From a bacterium (GTDB taxonomy: Bacteria; UBA10199; DSSB01), in the NCBI GenBank assembly GCA_035281585.1, contig DATEDP010000069.1, positions 1 through 64,000 of the forward strand: a DNA stretch of 64,000 nt, read 5' to 3'. A model generated the notes under the pieces. The model was not told the origin of the DNA. It worked only from the letters and a program-made list of their open reading frames with translations, and did not search any database. Positions 20,026 through 31,900 of this stretch are shown in pieces. Positions within the stretch are counted from its first letter, which is position 1. Each line of letters starts with the position of its first letter. Made by a program: the position numbers and the translations under genes.

Positions 20026-22821
20026 TTAGTCGGGCGAGACGACCAAGTCGCGGGGGCCTTCGATGTACTCGCGGTCGACGAGATTGCGGAGATGGACGCC
20101 GAAGCCGTAGGGCGACTGGGGCTCGACCTTGTTCCATTCGTCCATCACGCCGTTCTCGACCATGAAGGCGATCTCCTCGAGAAAGGCCCGCATCTCGCTG
20201 CGCAGCCGCTCCATCGGCTCGGCGTAAGAGTTGCTCTGGCTGTCGAGGTAATGCTGGAATTCGTGGACGACGATGGCGGTCAAAGAGGCGGCATCGCCGA
20301 CTTTTTGGTCCACCGGCAGCCCTGGATTCTGCCGCTGGATCACGATCAGCGGCACGCCATCGGCGGTCTTGGTGCCGGCGGCGTAGAAGGCCATCGGCAC
20401 CGGCTTGCCCCGGTTTTCGTTGTTCCGCAGCGAATCGTAAATCTCCTGAGCTTCCTCGCGGCTCACCACTTTCAGCTCGATCTCGCCTTCCAGAATCTTT
20501 TCCCGCGCCAATTTCGAGATCCGGGTGCCTCGGAAGTTGAGCAGCTTCAAGATCTCACTGACGCCGTACTCGCCATCGCTCGATTGCCGCAAAACCTGAT
20601 AGGCGTACTGGTGGAATTGCCGCATCCGCAGCTGCTGCTCCGAAGGCTTCATGACATTGGAAACCTTGTCGTAAAAATTGGCGAACTTCTCGGCCAAAAT
20701 CGGGTCATGGACGTAGCCGGTGTAGACCGATCCGTTGATGTGATTTCCGGCCAAGCTGAAATCGGGCTGGCCGGCCGAGAGCTTGAGAATCCCGAGGAGG
20801 TCGCCCCACTTGAAAGAATCGCCGCCGGCGATCTCGGCCAGCTTGGGGCTCAGATTGCCGGTCGCCAGGATCTTGAACAGGCGATCGAATTGGAGCAAGG
20901 GGGTGCCGCTCTGCGCGGCCTTCTGAATCGCGTCTTCCAAACCGCGGACCCGGTCGCTGGTCGGCGTGCCGGCGGTCTTGAGGTATTTGCTCAGGGCCGC
21001 CAGCGCCAAGCTCGGAGTCACCCGCTTGCGCTCCTCGCCCTTGAGCAGGATGTAGTTGTGCTCCGACTCGAGGAATTTCTTGGCTTCACGGCCGTGCAGG
21101 AAAGTATCGAGATAACGGGTGACCGCGACCTTGCTCGGCGGCGAGAGCGGCAGAGCCTGAACTTCCGAGGCGTAAGTCCAGCGGGCCGGCGGCTGTTTTT
21201 GAATTTTTTTGCGATACCAGGCCGCGGCGTCGCGCCAGAGCTTGGCCAAGCGCCCGTCCTCGGGCTTGTCTTGAAAGGCATAGCGCTGGTCCCAGCCCCG
21301 CTCCTGCAGGAAAAGCTCGAGCTTATGGGTGTGGCGATCCCAGCCGGCCACTTTGATCAAGGCATCCCAATCCTCGCGCTCGCCCTCGCGGTAAACCCGC
21401 TCCAGGGCTTCCTGCATTAAGTGATCGTAGAGGCAGCCGCTGGCCCGGCGCAGCGGGTTCATCTTGAGAACATTGCTCCAGTAAGTCGTGGCGTAGTCGA
21501 GGATCTGAATCCGCGCGGTCATCTCCTGCCGGTCATTGAAGACGTCCTTGATCCGGCTGTTGCTCAGCCTCGTGAAGAAATCGACTTTGTCGAGCCCGGG
21601 GCTGTTTTGGATGTTCCGGACGATTCGAGACACGATCTCGGAGTAATTGCTTTTGAGCTCGGCCGAGGCCTCCGGCGGCGGCGGAAAATTCCGGCTGAAG
21701 GTGCCCTCCATCGCGTCTCGATCGAAAGTCGCCGAGTAGCGCGGTTGATCGGCGGTCATGTAGACGGCTTCGGATCCCTTGGTCGCCGGCTTCTCGGCGC
21801 TGGCCCAAGCTCGCGCTCCGGCGAAAGCCGGGGCCGGCCTGAAGGTCGAGAGAAACTTGGGCGAAAGCGGCGGCGACGACTGATGGGCCCGCCATTGGCT
21901 CGCCCGCAGGGCCTCGTTCCAGGCTCGGCCCATGAGCCGGTGGCTGAGATCGCCGCCGGCCTTGAGCTGGAGCAAGAAAACCAAGGATTCGGTGAGGGCC
22001 GTCTCGGTGTCGCTCGGCGGGCGGAAGCCCAGCGCCGCTTCGGTTTGGCGGCCGGCGTAAAGGCCGGCGAAGGCGCTGACTTCGGGCAGCAGCCGCGAAG
22101 CGACCTTGCCGCCTTGCCACTGGGCGCCTTTCCGGCCCAAGGCCCCGAAGCCCTTCAAGTAAAGCAAGCTCAAGCCCAGAGCCGCGCCCTCATGAAGCAA
22201 GGTCCCGGCCTGCCAATCTTGGCGGTGGCCCATCGCTTGGTTCAAGCCCTTGCTGGCCAGCAGGAAGGTCGGGACCTCTCCGCCAAAGCCCAGCGCCGAA
22301 GCCAGAAACTTGGCGCCGTGCCCGCGGGTCCAAAGGCCGGCCTCGGCGTTCAAGAGCCGGGAAAGCCCGGCCAGGCGGAGCCCGGTGAAAACCGTGGTGC
22401 CGGCCATCATTCCGCCGAGCACGGCCGGATCGAAAGCTTGTTGGTTGAAAGTCCGGATCATCCGCTCGGCCCGCAAGCCGAATTCGCCTTCGCCGCGCAG
22501 GGCCGCCAAGCGTCGCTTGGCTTTGGCAGCGGCGGGATGGTCTTGGAGCAGCGAGTAAATGGCGGCCGCCCGGTCCTCGTGGCCGGCCCGTTCTTGACGG
22601 CCGGCGAATTGGGTCCAGGCGGCGACGAAGATTTCCTCGTCGGCTTCTTTCAAAAGAGAAAGCGCTTCGGCCGAAGGGAAGCCAAGCTCCGACCGAGCGT
22701 TTTGACACCAAGTCGCAAAGCGGCCTTGGAGGTCGGAGAAGGACTCCTCACCCTCGGGCTTCGGTCTTTGGAATTTCAGCTCGGGCGCAGGCGGACGCGC
22801 CGAGCCGGTCGCGACCGGCAT
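20026..22821 (-). CDS. Partner protein B: TPR-like/hydrophobic-module protein with C-terminal HExxH motif
   Basis: A 931-residue protein of unknown function, last of the four-gene giant cassette. Start 22821 has GAGGGGG upstream. Layout: helical, TPR-like residues about 20-115; a Gly/Ala-rich hydrophobic module at about 117-300 (VLGGMMAGTTVFTGLRLAGL, FLASALGFGGEVPTFLLASK, GLSLLYLKGFGALG); a long helical middle; a conserved NHINGSVYTGYVHDP block at about residue 690; and a C-terminal zincin-like site VVHEFQHYLDSQ (HExxH near residue 850) followed by Glu-rich helices. The tail SPYGFGVHLRNLVDREYIEG is shared with partner A. No ordinary signal peptide is seen, so export would need a dedicated route. 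Paralogous to the gene at 33693-36395. Confidence 0.85.
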   Translation of the reverse strand: MPVATGSARPPAPELKFQRPKPEGEESFSDLQGRFATWCQNARSELGFPSAEALSLLKEADEEIFVAAWTQFAGRQERAGHEDRAAAIYSLLQDHPAAAKAKRRLAALRGEGEFGLRAERMIRTFNQQAFDPAVLGGMMAGTTVFTGLRLAGLSRLLNAEAGLWTRGHGAKFLASALGFGGEVPTFLLASKGLNQAMGHRQDWQAGTLLHEGAALGLSLLYLKGFGALGRKGAQWQGGKVASRLLPEVSAFAGLYAGRQTEAALGFRPPSDTETALTESLVFLLQLKAGGDLSHRLMGRAWNEALRASQWRAHQSSPPLSPKFLSTFRPAPAFAGARAWASAEKPATKGSEAVYMTADQPRYSATFDRDAMEGTFSRNFPPPPEASAELKSNYSEIVSRIVRNIQNSPGLDKVDFFTRLSNSRIKDVFNDRQEMTARIQILDYATTYWSNVLKMNPLRRASGCLYDHLMQEALERVYREGEREDWDALIKVAGWDRHTHKLELFLQERGWDQRYAFQDKPEDGRLAKLWRDAAAWYRKKIQKQPPARWTYASEVQALPLSPPSKVAVTRYLDTFLHGREAKKFLESEHNYILLKGEERKRVTPSLALAALSKYLKTAGTPTSDRVRGLEDAIQKAAQSGTPLLQFDRLFKILATGNLSPKLAEIAGGDSFKWGDLLGILKLSAGQPDFSLAGNHINGSVYTGYVHDPILAEKFANFYDKVSNVMKPSEQQLRMRQFHQYAYQVLRQSSDGEYGVSEILKLLNFRGTRISKLAREKILEGEIELKVVSREEAQEIYDSLRNNENRGKPVPMAFYAAGTKTADGVPLIVIQRQNPGLPVDQKVGDAASLTAIVVHEFQHYLDSQSNSYAEPMERLRSEMRAFLEEIAFMVENGVMDEWNKVEPQSPYGFGVHLRNLVDREYIEGPRDLVVSPD

Positions 22822-22900
22822 GGCTATGCCCCCTCTTCGTCAATGGTGCGGCCTTTATCTCGGCCGAAATGTACACAAGTTGCTGGTCTTATTGAAATTT

Positions 22901-25900
22901 TTAAGGCTTTAAATTCATCAGCTTTTCCAGGATCGGGCTCGGATCCGGAATGGTCATCGGTCCGGTCGGCCCCAAAATCGCCGCCGGCCTGAAGTTTTCC
23001 TCGGCCTTGGCCTTCGAGGTGACCTTTTCGCCCAAGATCTGGACCAGGACCGTGATGTTGTCCCGCTTGAAGGAGCCTCGATAGCCCTTGGCCTTATCCG
23101 TTGCCTGGTCCACCCTCGGATCCAGGATCAAGCCCTTTCCGGTCAGGATCATGCCCTCATAGCGCCATTGGCCGGCCGGCGGCGGGCTGCCCCAAACTTC
23201 CTGGTAAGCCTGGACATAGTCGCCGTGAGTGATGGCTTGGCCGCAGCGATTTTCGCGGGCGAAGCGATCGAAGATCGACATCCGAATCAGGGCCTCGTTC
23301 ATCAAGACCATCTGCATTTGGCCGGAAGTCTTGGCGCCGCTGGCTTTCAGCAAATCGGCCATCTCGCCCTTGCCAATGAAGTTCTCAAAGAGCCCATCGC
23401 TGCCGAGGACGGCGATTTGGCCCTTCTGGGCCTTGTGGGTCGAGGTGTCGACCCGGAGCGCGGGCTGGTCTTTTTGGCGGCTGCCGAGGGCTTGGTCGAC
23501 GGCATTGCGGTAAGGATTGACCCGCATGAACAAAGTCAGGCCCCGCGGCAAAACCCGATTGGTCAGGAATTCCCGGGTGGTGTAGGCGGCGGGGTCAACG
23601 TTGAAGCCTGCATCCATCAGGAAGCCTTCGGAGTCGCCGACGTGGGCGAATTTGACGTCGTAATCGCCCTTGCCCTTGTCGTGAACCTCCATGCCCAGCA
23701 CGACCGCGCCGGGCGCCTTGTCGAGCCCCAGCCTTCCGGCGATCTCCCGGTGAGTGGGATGCTCCATCCATTGGCGATCCGCCATTTGAATGGCGTCTTC
23801 CAGTTTCATTTGGGGATGACGGCTGGCGTTTTCGAGGACGTAGCGGATGAAAACTCCGGCGAGCTCGCCCTTGCCCTCGCCCTGGCCGCCCATGCCGTCG
23901 ATGACGTAGGAGCGGGTGACATGGCTTCCGTCCGGCAGATCAAAGGAGCCGATCGAATAGCGATCCTCGTTGTTGCCCTTTTCCTTGGCGCCGATGCCGG
24001 GATGTCGACTGGCGGCGATGCCGCCCCAGTTGACCGATTCGACAGTGTGCTGGGCCCCTTGGGCCGCATGAAGATAGGCCTCGGGCACTTCGATCCGTGT
24101 CGGGACCGGACCTGGATCCTTGGCGGGGGTCTCGGATTTTCCGCCCGGGATGTATTTCAAGGTCTTGCGCTGGTCCGGCGGAAGGGTCTTGGTCCCCGCA
24201 GGATTGGGATAGTCGTATTCGGTGCCTTCGAAGACGCGGTCGCTGAGCTCGGTGTAAACGTAGTCCCAAGCCTTCCGCTCGGCCGAGTTCTCCGGCAGCT
24301 TGTTGATATGGGCGCGCAGCTCGGGGCCGGCCGCGACGTAGGCCAGCTGGACGTCGGCCAACCATTCCTCGAAGCTCTGCTCCTGCATCCGCAGGCGCTC
24401 GGCCTTGCCGCCGCCCCATTCCAGGGCGAAGAGAGCCTTGCCCTTGACGATCACCCGGTGGGCCTGGGCGACGTCGTGGCGAACCGCCCAAGGAATCTGG
24501 GAGTCGCCTTCGGAATTCAGCCGATAGCGGGCCGCGTTGCCGTGGCCGGTTTCATGGAGGAAAATCGCGGCCATATTTCGCTTCGAGCCCGCAAAGGCGC
24601 CCGAATAGAGATAGAGCGAGCCGGTGGCGGCGTCGTAGGCGCTGAAATGAGCGTCGTCCTGCCGCGGCGACTTGAGGAAGATCCGCTTGATCCGGCCGGC
24701 GCCGAAGTAGGAGGCCGGGAGAAAATCGAAGAGCTCTTGGAGCTGGGCGATCTGGCCGCCGTTCTTGGCGACGAATTCGCGCAGCGCCGCGCCCTGGAGC
24801 GGCCCTTGGGTCGGATCGGCGCCCTCGTAGAGGAGCACGCCGAGCTCCTTGGCCCGGGCTTCCAAGGCTTTCCAAGCCTTGAGGCCTTGGACCGAGGGAA
24901 TGCGGACGAAGCCGCGCTTTTCTTTCCAGGCCAGGTAGGCCTTGACCTCGGTCGGCGTGGCCGGCCGGATCACCACCGAGTCGGAACCGCTGGGCGGATC
25001 GGCCAGCATCATTTGGCCGTTGGGCCATCTTTGGACCCGGGCGCCGCGCTCGAACTTCGCTTCGAGCTCCCGGGTCAAGCCCGGCACCAGCTTGGACAGC
25101 GGAGGCCTGGGATGGGCCAGGGAGTGCAGCTCCTTGCCGAGCGGGCTATGGGTCGGGATCTCTTCGACGTAATGGAAGCCCAAGGGATCGCCGGCGTCCG
25201 GGACACCGGTTTTTCTCGCCGCCGCAGTCTCACCGCGGCGCTCGGGAACCTTGTTCTCGCCCGATCCACCGGTCGAGCCTTCCGTTTCCAGATTGGCCTT
25301 GTAAACCTGCCGGGCTTCGAACAGCGAGGAGAGATAGGAGCCGAGCTCGGGCCGCATGTGCTGGATGTAGGGTCCGAAATTTTGGAGGATGCGCCAAAGC
25401 AGGGTCTCATTGGCCGGATCCAAGCGGAAAGATTTGAATCCACCGATCTTGCCGATCTGGGTCGTCTCGGCTCGAATTTTCTCGACCACCGTCAGGACGT
25501 TTTGGGAATTGATTTCGCTCACCTGGAGCCGTTCCTGCTCGGTGGCGGAGAGCGAGAGCCTTTCCGGCGGCGGAGTCACCGGCAGGGGAGCGCCAAAGGG
25601 CACGCCCAATCGGTCGCGTCCATGGAACTGAAGATATTCTTCGAGCCCCTCCACCCGGGTGCCCGAGCGGCGCTCCCATTCGCGAAGGGCGGTGATCAGG
25701 CGGCCAACCAACATCTCGTGGTTGGCATGGCCATTGACCGGCTGCTTCAACAGGTGATCCATCCCATTGATCAAGGTCTGGGCGTATTCGGGGCCGGTGG
25801 GATCCTTGAGCTTCTCGACGTTGAGGACGCCAAAGCTTCGGAGGCTCTCCAAGGTAACCGGGTCGAAGCTCCGGACGTCGAAGCTGGGCTGGTCGGAGGC

Positions 25901-28900
25901 GCCTTGAATGTCTTTTTTGGCGTCGGGCAGGGGCGGCGGACCCTTGCGCTTGAGACCGGCTTCTTCCAATCGCCTGGAGAAATCCCGGATCTCGTTCAAG
26001 GTATGGCGGATATCGTCGGCTTTTTTCTGATAGGCGTCGAATTTGGGCTCGCCGGCGCGGCGATCGGCGATCGGCACTCCAGCTCGCAATACCTCGCCCA
26101 GGCTTCGAAGATCGGTGCCCCAATGTTGCAGCTCTTGCAGAGCCTCGAAGGCGACCTTGGCTTCGGTGGCCAAGGCCCCGCCGGCATCCCGGGCTTTGTT
26201 CAGGGCATTGGCGAATTCTTGGTTGTCTTTCCAGATGGCCACTTCTTCCAGGAGCTTGAACTCCTGGATCTTGACCGGAGTGTCCTGAAGATAGGCGCAG
26301 AGAGTGGCCAGGGTTTCACCGGCTCGGGCCTTCTGGACCGGATCGGTCTCGGTCTCGTAGCGGCGAACCGCTTCTTCGAAATTGGTTCCGAAGCGCAGCT
26401 TGCCCTGGGCGTCTTGGCCCGGGCCGACCAGCAGGAGCATGCGATAGGCATAGCTGTTTTCGACGGTGAGCCGGCCGCTGGGATCGTTGTGCCAGGCGGT
26501 CAATAGAGGCAAGGACTCGCCGGCGAATTGCTCGTAAAGCGCCCGGGCTTCGTCCGGCGTGAAAATTTTCAGCTGCCGGGACTCGAAGACGACCTTCACT
26601 TGAGCCTGACCGGCGGAGTTCCGCAGCATCCAGGAGCCGTCCTTGGGATCCTGATGGAGCGAAGCGCCGTATTGGGTCTGCAACCGAGCTTTGAGGTCGG
26701 CCTGGCGCTGCTCTCCGCGGACCGTCACCCTCAAGGTCAAGGGAGCCGTGTCTTGGAGCTCGCCCTTTTCCTTGGCTTGGGCGAATTCGGCTTTGGTCAA
26801 GCGAAAGGGACTGACGACGACCGGAACATTGGAGCGGTCGGGGTTGAAGGAGGGGGCGTAGCTCGGGCTCCACTCGCCTTGCTCACCGGCCAGGACCTTG
26901 TCCGAAGTCTCGATCAGCATCGCCAAGTCGGTGCCTTTGCCATCGGCCCGATCGGCATGGCGCTGGTAAGCCTCCTCCATCAGCCGATCCTTGGGCAGCG
27001 GCGGCGGAGTCGGCGCTTGCATGACCTTGGCTTTGGACTGCTCGGGAGCCGGCGCCGGTTTCCAAGTGAACTCGATGCCGCCGATGCGGATCCGGTCGCC
27101 GGCGACCAGCTCCTGGGGACCGGCCTTGCCGTCGCGGCTCAGCTCGACCCAGCGGTTCTCCCGGCGGATTTCGACCGAGTTTCCGTGGAGCGGACGGACA
27201 AAGCTGCGGCCCTTGGCATCGCGGGTGATTTCGGCGTGCTCGGCGGCGATGGCCTTGTTGCCTTCGATGCGCAGCTCGGCTCCGGCTCCGCTGCCCAAGA
27301 TCGCGACCTTGGATTCGGAGTTGATTTTCAAGACTCGGCCCTTGCCGAAATGCAACTCGGCCGTCACCGACGTTTGGACCGGCGATTTGGAATCGCTGAT
27401 GCCGCTCAGATCGGCCTTGGCGCCGCCGGCGGCGCCGCGGCGCTCGGGCACGCCGTCTTTCTTGGGATCCTTCCTCGGGGGGGGCGGCGCGATCGGAAGG
27501 CGCATCTTCTTGGTGACGTCGCTGTCGCTCACCGGCTTGGGAGATCCCTCGAGCTGGCTGCGAGGGATGATCCGGGTTTTCGCATCGGATTCATCCACCT
27601 TCTCGTAAAAATCCATCAGCCGATCCATCTGCTCGATGTCCCGCTCGATGCCGAGCCTTTGCTCTTTCGGCAAATTGAGGGACAGAGCCGGATCGGCCGG
27701 CCGCGGCACGGCGCTCTTGCCCTGGCCATCCTCCAAGGCGGTCAAGTAAGCGGCGACGTCCCGGCAGTAGTCGTTCAGCTGCTTGAAGGTTTCGGCCGGG
27801 AGATTCTGATTCTTGTAGATCAACGAGTGCTGGATCTTGCCCCACTTGAAGATCGACTCGGTCTGGATCTGGATCTCGACCGGCTTGCCATTGTGCTCGA
27901 CCACGATGTGCATGGCCCGATAGCCGGTGCTGCTGCCGACCAAAAGGCGGTCGGGATGGTCCTTGTCCTTGCGGAAGGTGACCTCCATGGTCTCCTTGCC
28001 GCCGACGTACTCCTGACCGATGATGTCCATCTCCTGATGGCCCTTTTCGGTGTAGACGTCGCGGACCTTGAGATTCTTTTCGATGTCGGCGGCGACCACC
28101 ATCGCGTCGTTGGTGTTCTTCACCACGATCCGGGCGCCGGCGTAATCGGTCATCGGCTCCATCGCCAACCAACCCCGGCGGGCGATCTTCGGCGCCACGT
28201 CGGCCGGATCCTTGAGCCGGACGTGGGGATTGTCGATCAGCTTGCCTTGATGGTCGTTGAGCTGTTGGCTGAGGCGATGCTCGATCATCTCATCGGCATA
28301 CAGCCCGTTCAGGTATTGATAAACCTCTTCCATGGCCTCGCGATGGCTTTCGACCATCGGCTCGGCGATCTTGACCTGGGCCGCCCGGTAGTCGGCCGGG
28401 TTGAGCTCGGCCTTGAGCGCTTGGCGGGCCGCCGGAGCGAAGGGCGTGGTGCCGCCGGCCAGGCCGACCAGCTCGGTTTCGATGCTGGAGCTGCCGTCGG
28501 AGTTGCGGGCGTCCCGCTCGAGCAATTGATCAAAGGCCTTGGTGCGCTTCACCAAGTTGAGAGCTTCGCGCTTCCATTCGGACGTGCCGTTCTCGAGCTG
28601 GGCCACCCGGCCGCGGAGGTAGAAGATCGCGTCTCGCTCCTCGAGCAGCTCGGTGCGGGCCTTGAGGTCCTTGGCCAGAGTTTCGGCCGAGCGGAAAACG
28701 TAGGGATCGCCGCCCAGGAGCACGACCTCGCCGTCTTGAATCTCGACCTTCTCGTCGGCCTTCAGGCGGCGGAAATCCTGGGTCTTGGGATCGAGGACCT
28801 CGACGATGGCCTCGCCCGGCCGCCCCTCGAAGATGGCGGTGGTTTTGCCGCCCTGCTGGCGAAATTCGAAGTTGACGCTGACATTGCCGGCGAGGGTCTC

Positions 28901-31900
28901 GTTGACCAGGCCTTGGCCCGGAATGGCCCGGACCTCCTTGCCCGACTTGCCGACCAAAAGCGAAGTGCCCGGCTTGACCTCGACTCCGTGATAGAGCGGA
29001 ACCAGGCGATACTCGTTGCCCGGAGCCTTCTCGACTCGGTAGTGGCCGGCGAGCGCGCCGGCGGTGAGCTGGCGAGCGTCGGCCAAGGTCAGCTTGCCTT
29101 CGACGACGTTGACGAAGAGAGCTTGGCCCAGAACGGTGCGGGGGTCGCCATCCTTCTCCGGCTCGCCCTTGCCCATCTTCTCCAGGATCGGCCGCAAAGC
29201 GTCGAGGGTCTCCCGGAACTCTCTTTCCATCGCGGCGCAGAATTTGGCGTCGTTGAAACGCCCGTCCTTTTTGACCCGATCGTTCAGGGTATTGTAACCC
29301 TCGCGGAACATCGTTTCCTTGCCGGCGAATTCGGCCTCGGCGATGCGGGTGTAATCTTCGACCCATCGAGCGCCTTGCAAGGGCTGAATCGGCGGCAAGG
29401 CCTTCGGCGTCGGGGGCTTGTCGCTGATCGGCCGCCGGAGCGGAGGCGGCGGCGGCTTGCTCCCGGTCTTCGCCGGCGGCAGGGCCTTGCGGGCCGGCAC
29501 GAAGGGGCTGTCCTCGCCACCGGCATCGGGCTGGACTTTGTCTTTTTTGCCTTTGCGCTTGGGTTTTTGGATCGGCGTCGGCGTCAAATCCCGGATCTGG
29601 TCATCGCTGATCGGCTCGACCTTTCCGCCCTCGGAGATGATGCCGAGCAGCGAATGGGCCGAACCCGGCTGCGAACCCATGGCGATCACTTGGCCGTCCT
29701 TGCCGAAGCGGAGCGGCACCGAGTACTTGTCGAGATAGGCATTGGCCTCGGCGAACATCTTGCCTTGAATCAGCTGGCGCAGCCAAAGGCCCGAGAAGCC
29801 GGGACGATTGAGTCCGGCGTCGGTCATCAAGGTGACCAGGAGCCGGCGGGAGCTGCCGTCGACGAAAATCGTCTGGTCCTTGACGGTGCCGTCCTTGGCC
29901 TTCACCAGCTGGGTTTCGATGAAGGACTTGCTCTCGGCGTCGAACTCTTCCAAGGGCTTGCCGTCGACCTTGAGCTTGCCGTCCTCGGCGACTTGGATCT
30001 TGAGCGCTTCGGCCTTGAAGCCCATCGCGTCGGCGTGGCCCCGGGCCAAAAGCAGCGATTCCCGGTAGGCGACCTCGCCGTGCTGGCGCATCGAGGTTTC
30101 GTGCATCTTGCCGCCAACCAACCGATCGGCGGCTCCATGAGCGAGCGCGAATTGAGTATAGCCCAAAACCTCGTGGACCAAGCCCTCCTTCCAGCCGCCG
30201 ATGGGCTTGGGCGTCAGATTCAACCCTTGATTGATATGGCTGGTCGCGATCATTCCGGCGAGGCCGGCGCTGTGGCCGAAGCCCCAGACCAGCCTTTGAC
30301 CGCCCTTGCTGAGCTGGGTGCCATTGGCCTCGAGCAACTTGAGGCTCTTGGCGGCCTTGGGGCCAAGGGTCTGGCCAACCTTGCCGAAGCCTTTGAGGCC
30401 GCCGATCATGATCAGGGTCGCGCCGTAGCTCTTGGCCAGATGCTCGGCGGTGAAGACCTTGGAAGGATCGCTGAGGGCCGCTTCCTTGAGAGTGTTCAAG
30501 CCCCACAGAGTGGTGACTTCGGCGCCGAGGCCGAGGCCGCCGGCGATGACGATGGCCTTGTAGCCGCTGACGCCGGCCTGCTCGAATTTCCGCAGCATCT
30601 GCAGCTTGACCAAGTTGCCGAGACCGGCGGCGACGAACATGAAGCCGATGTCGACGAAGACGTTCTTGCTGTTGGCGGCGCCGAAGACTTGGCCGGAAAT
30701 TTTTTCAAAAGAGCGGCCGAAGCTGGCATTGCCCTGCAGGGCATCGAGGCCTTTCTTGGCCCGCTCCTTCATGAAATCGTCGTCCGACGCCTCGTGAATC
30801 AGGCCGTAAAGCGCCAAGGCTCCGTTCAGGGCCTTGTTTTCTTTCTCCAAGCTCCAGGCCTTTTGCAGGATGCGTTGGGAGCGCTCCATGATCGGCGGAA
30901 CCTTGTGGACCAAGTCGATGATGTCGCCGGCCGCGCTCTGATCGCCGGTCAGCGCGGCCGGGCTGAGCAGGAACTTGGCCCGCTCCCGCAAATTCTCGGC
31001 GCCATCGGTCGAGATCTGGCTGAGGGCGTCCTTCAGCGTGAAGGCCTCGCCGGTCTCGATCTTCAAGCGGACCGCGTCGGTCAGCTCTTTCTCCAGCTTG
31101 AACTTGGCGGTGACATCGCTGCTCGACATCCCGATCCCCGAGTACCAACCCTTGCTCTCGCTGAGCTCGGCCTGCTCCAGGTCCTGGTTGTAGACTTCCC
31201 AGACTTGGAGGGCCGCCTCGTTGTAAAGGCGGAGCTTGCCCTTCTCGAGGGTGGCTAGAACCCGGCTGGCTTCCGGCATCTTCTCGACCGGCTTGAGCTT
31301 TTCGACCGCCGCGTCGAGCTTGCCCTCGGCGATGAGTTGGTAGGACTCGTAGATCACCGCCATCTTTTGGACTTCGGGATCGGAGTCGGCCTGGGCGAAG
31401 CGGGCCAAGACGCCGAAGGTCTCGCTGGCCAGGCCGTTCATCCCGGCCCGGACCGTCTCGACGTCCTTGGGATCGGCATAGCTCTGCTCGGCGAGCTTGA
31501 GGTAGTTTTCGGCCAAACCTTCGACCGCCGCGAGGACCTCGCGCTTGGTGATGCCGCCGGCCTGCTCCGGCTCCTTCAAGCCGGCGAGCTTGGCCACGGC
31601 CTTGGCCTTGTCGCCGTTGTTGGCATGAAGGCCTTCGAGGGCCTTTTCGATATCCTTGATCTTGGCTTTCTCGGTCTCGGGCTTGAGCGTCAGGCTCATT
31701 GCGTAATCGGCGCCGGCGGCGGCCGACAGCTCTTTGTAGCGCTTCGGATCCTTGGCCTCGTCGACGGTCTGCAAGATTTCTTTGCTGGCCTCGTAGCGCA
31801 GCATCAGGACTTGGGCGTCCTTGGGATTCTTCTCGAGAACGGCGGTGTAAGCGGCCCGCGACTTCTCGAAGTCGCCGGCGCCGAAATGGGCGGCGCCGGC

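Noticed and set aside
26528-31258. 1576-codon open frame on the plus strand within giant B
   Set aside because: It is an antisense shadow with Leu/Gly/Ala bias; the minus-strand frame carries the RelA/SpoT-like and FHA-like motifs.
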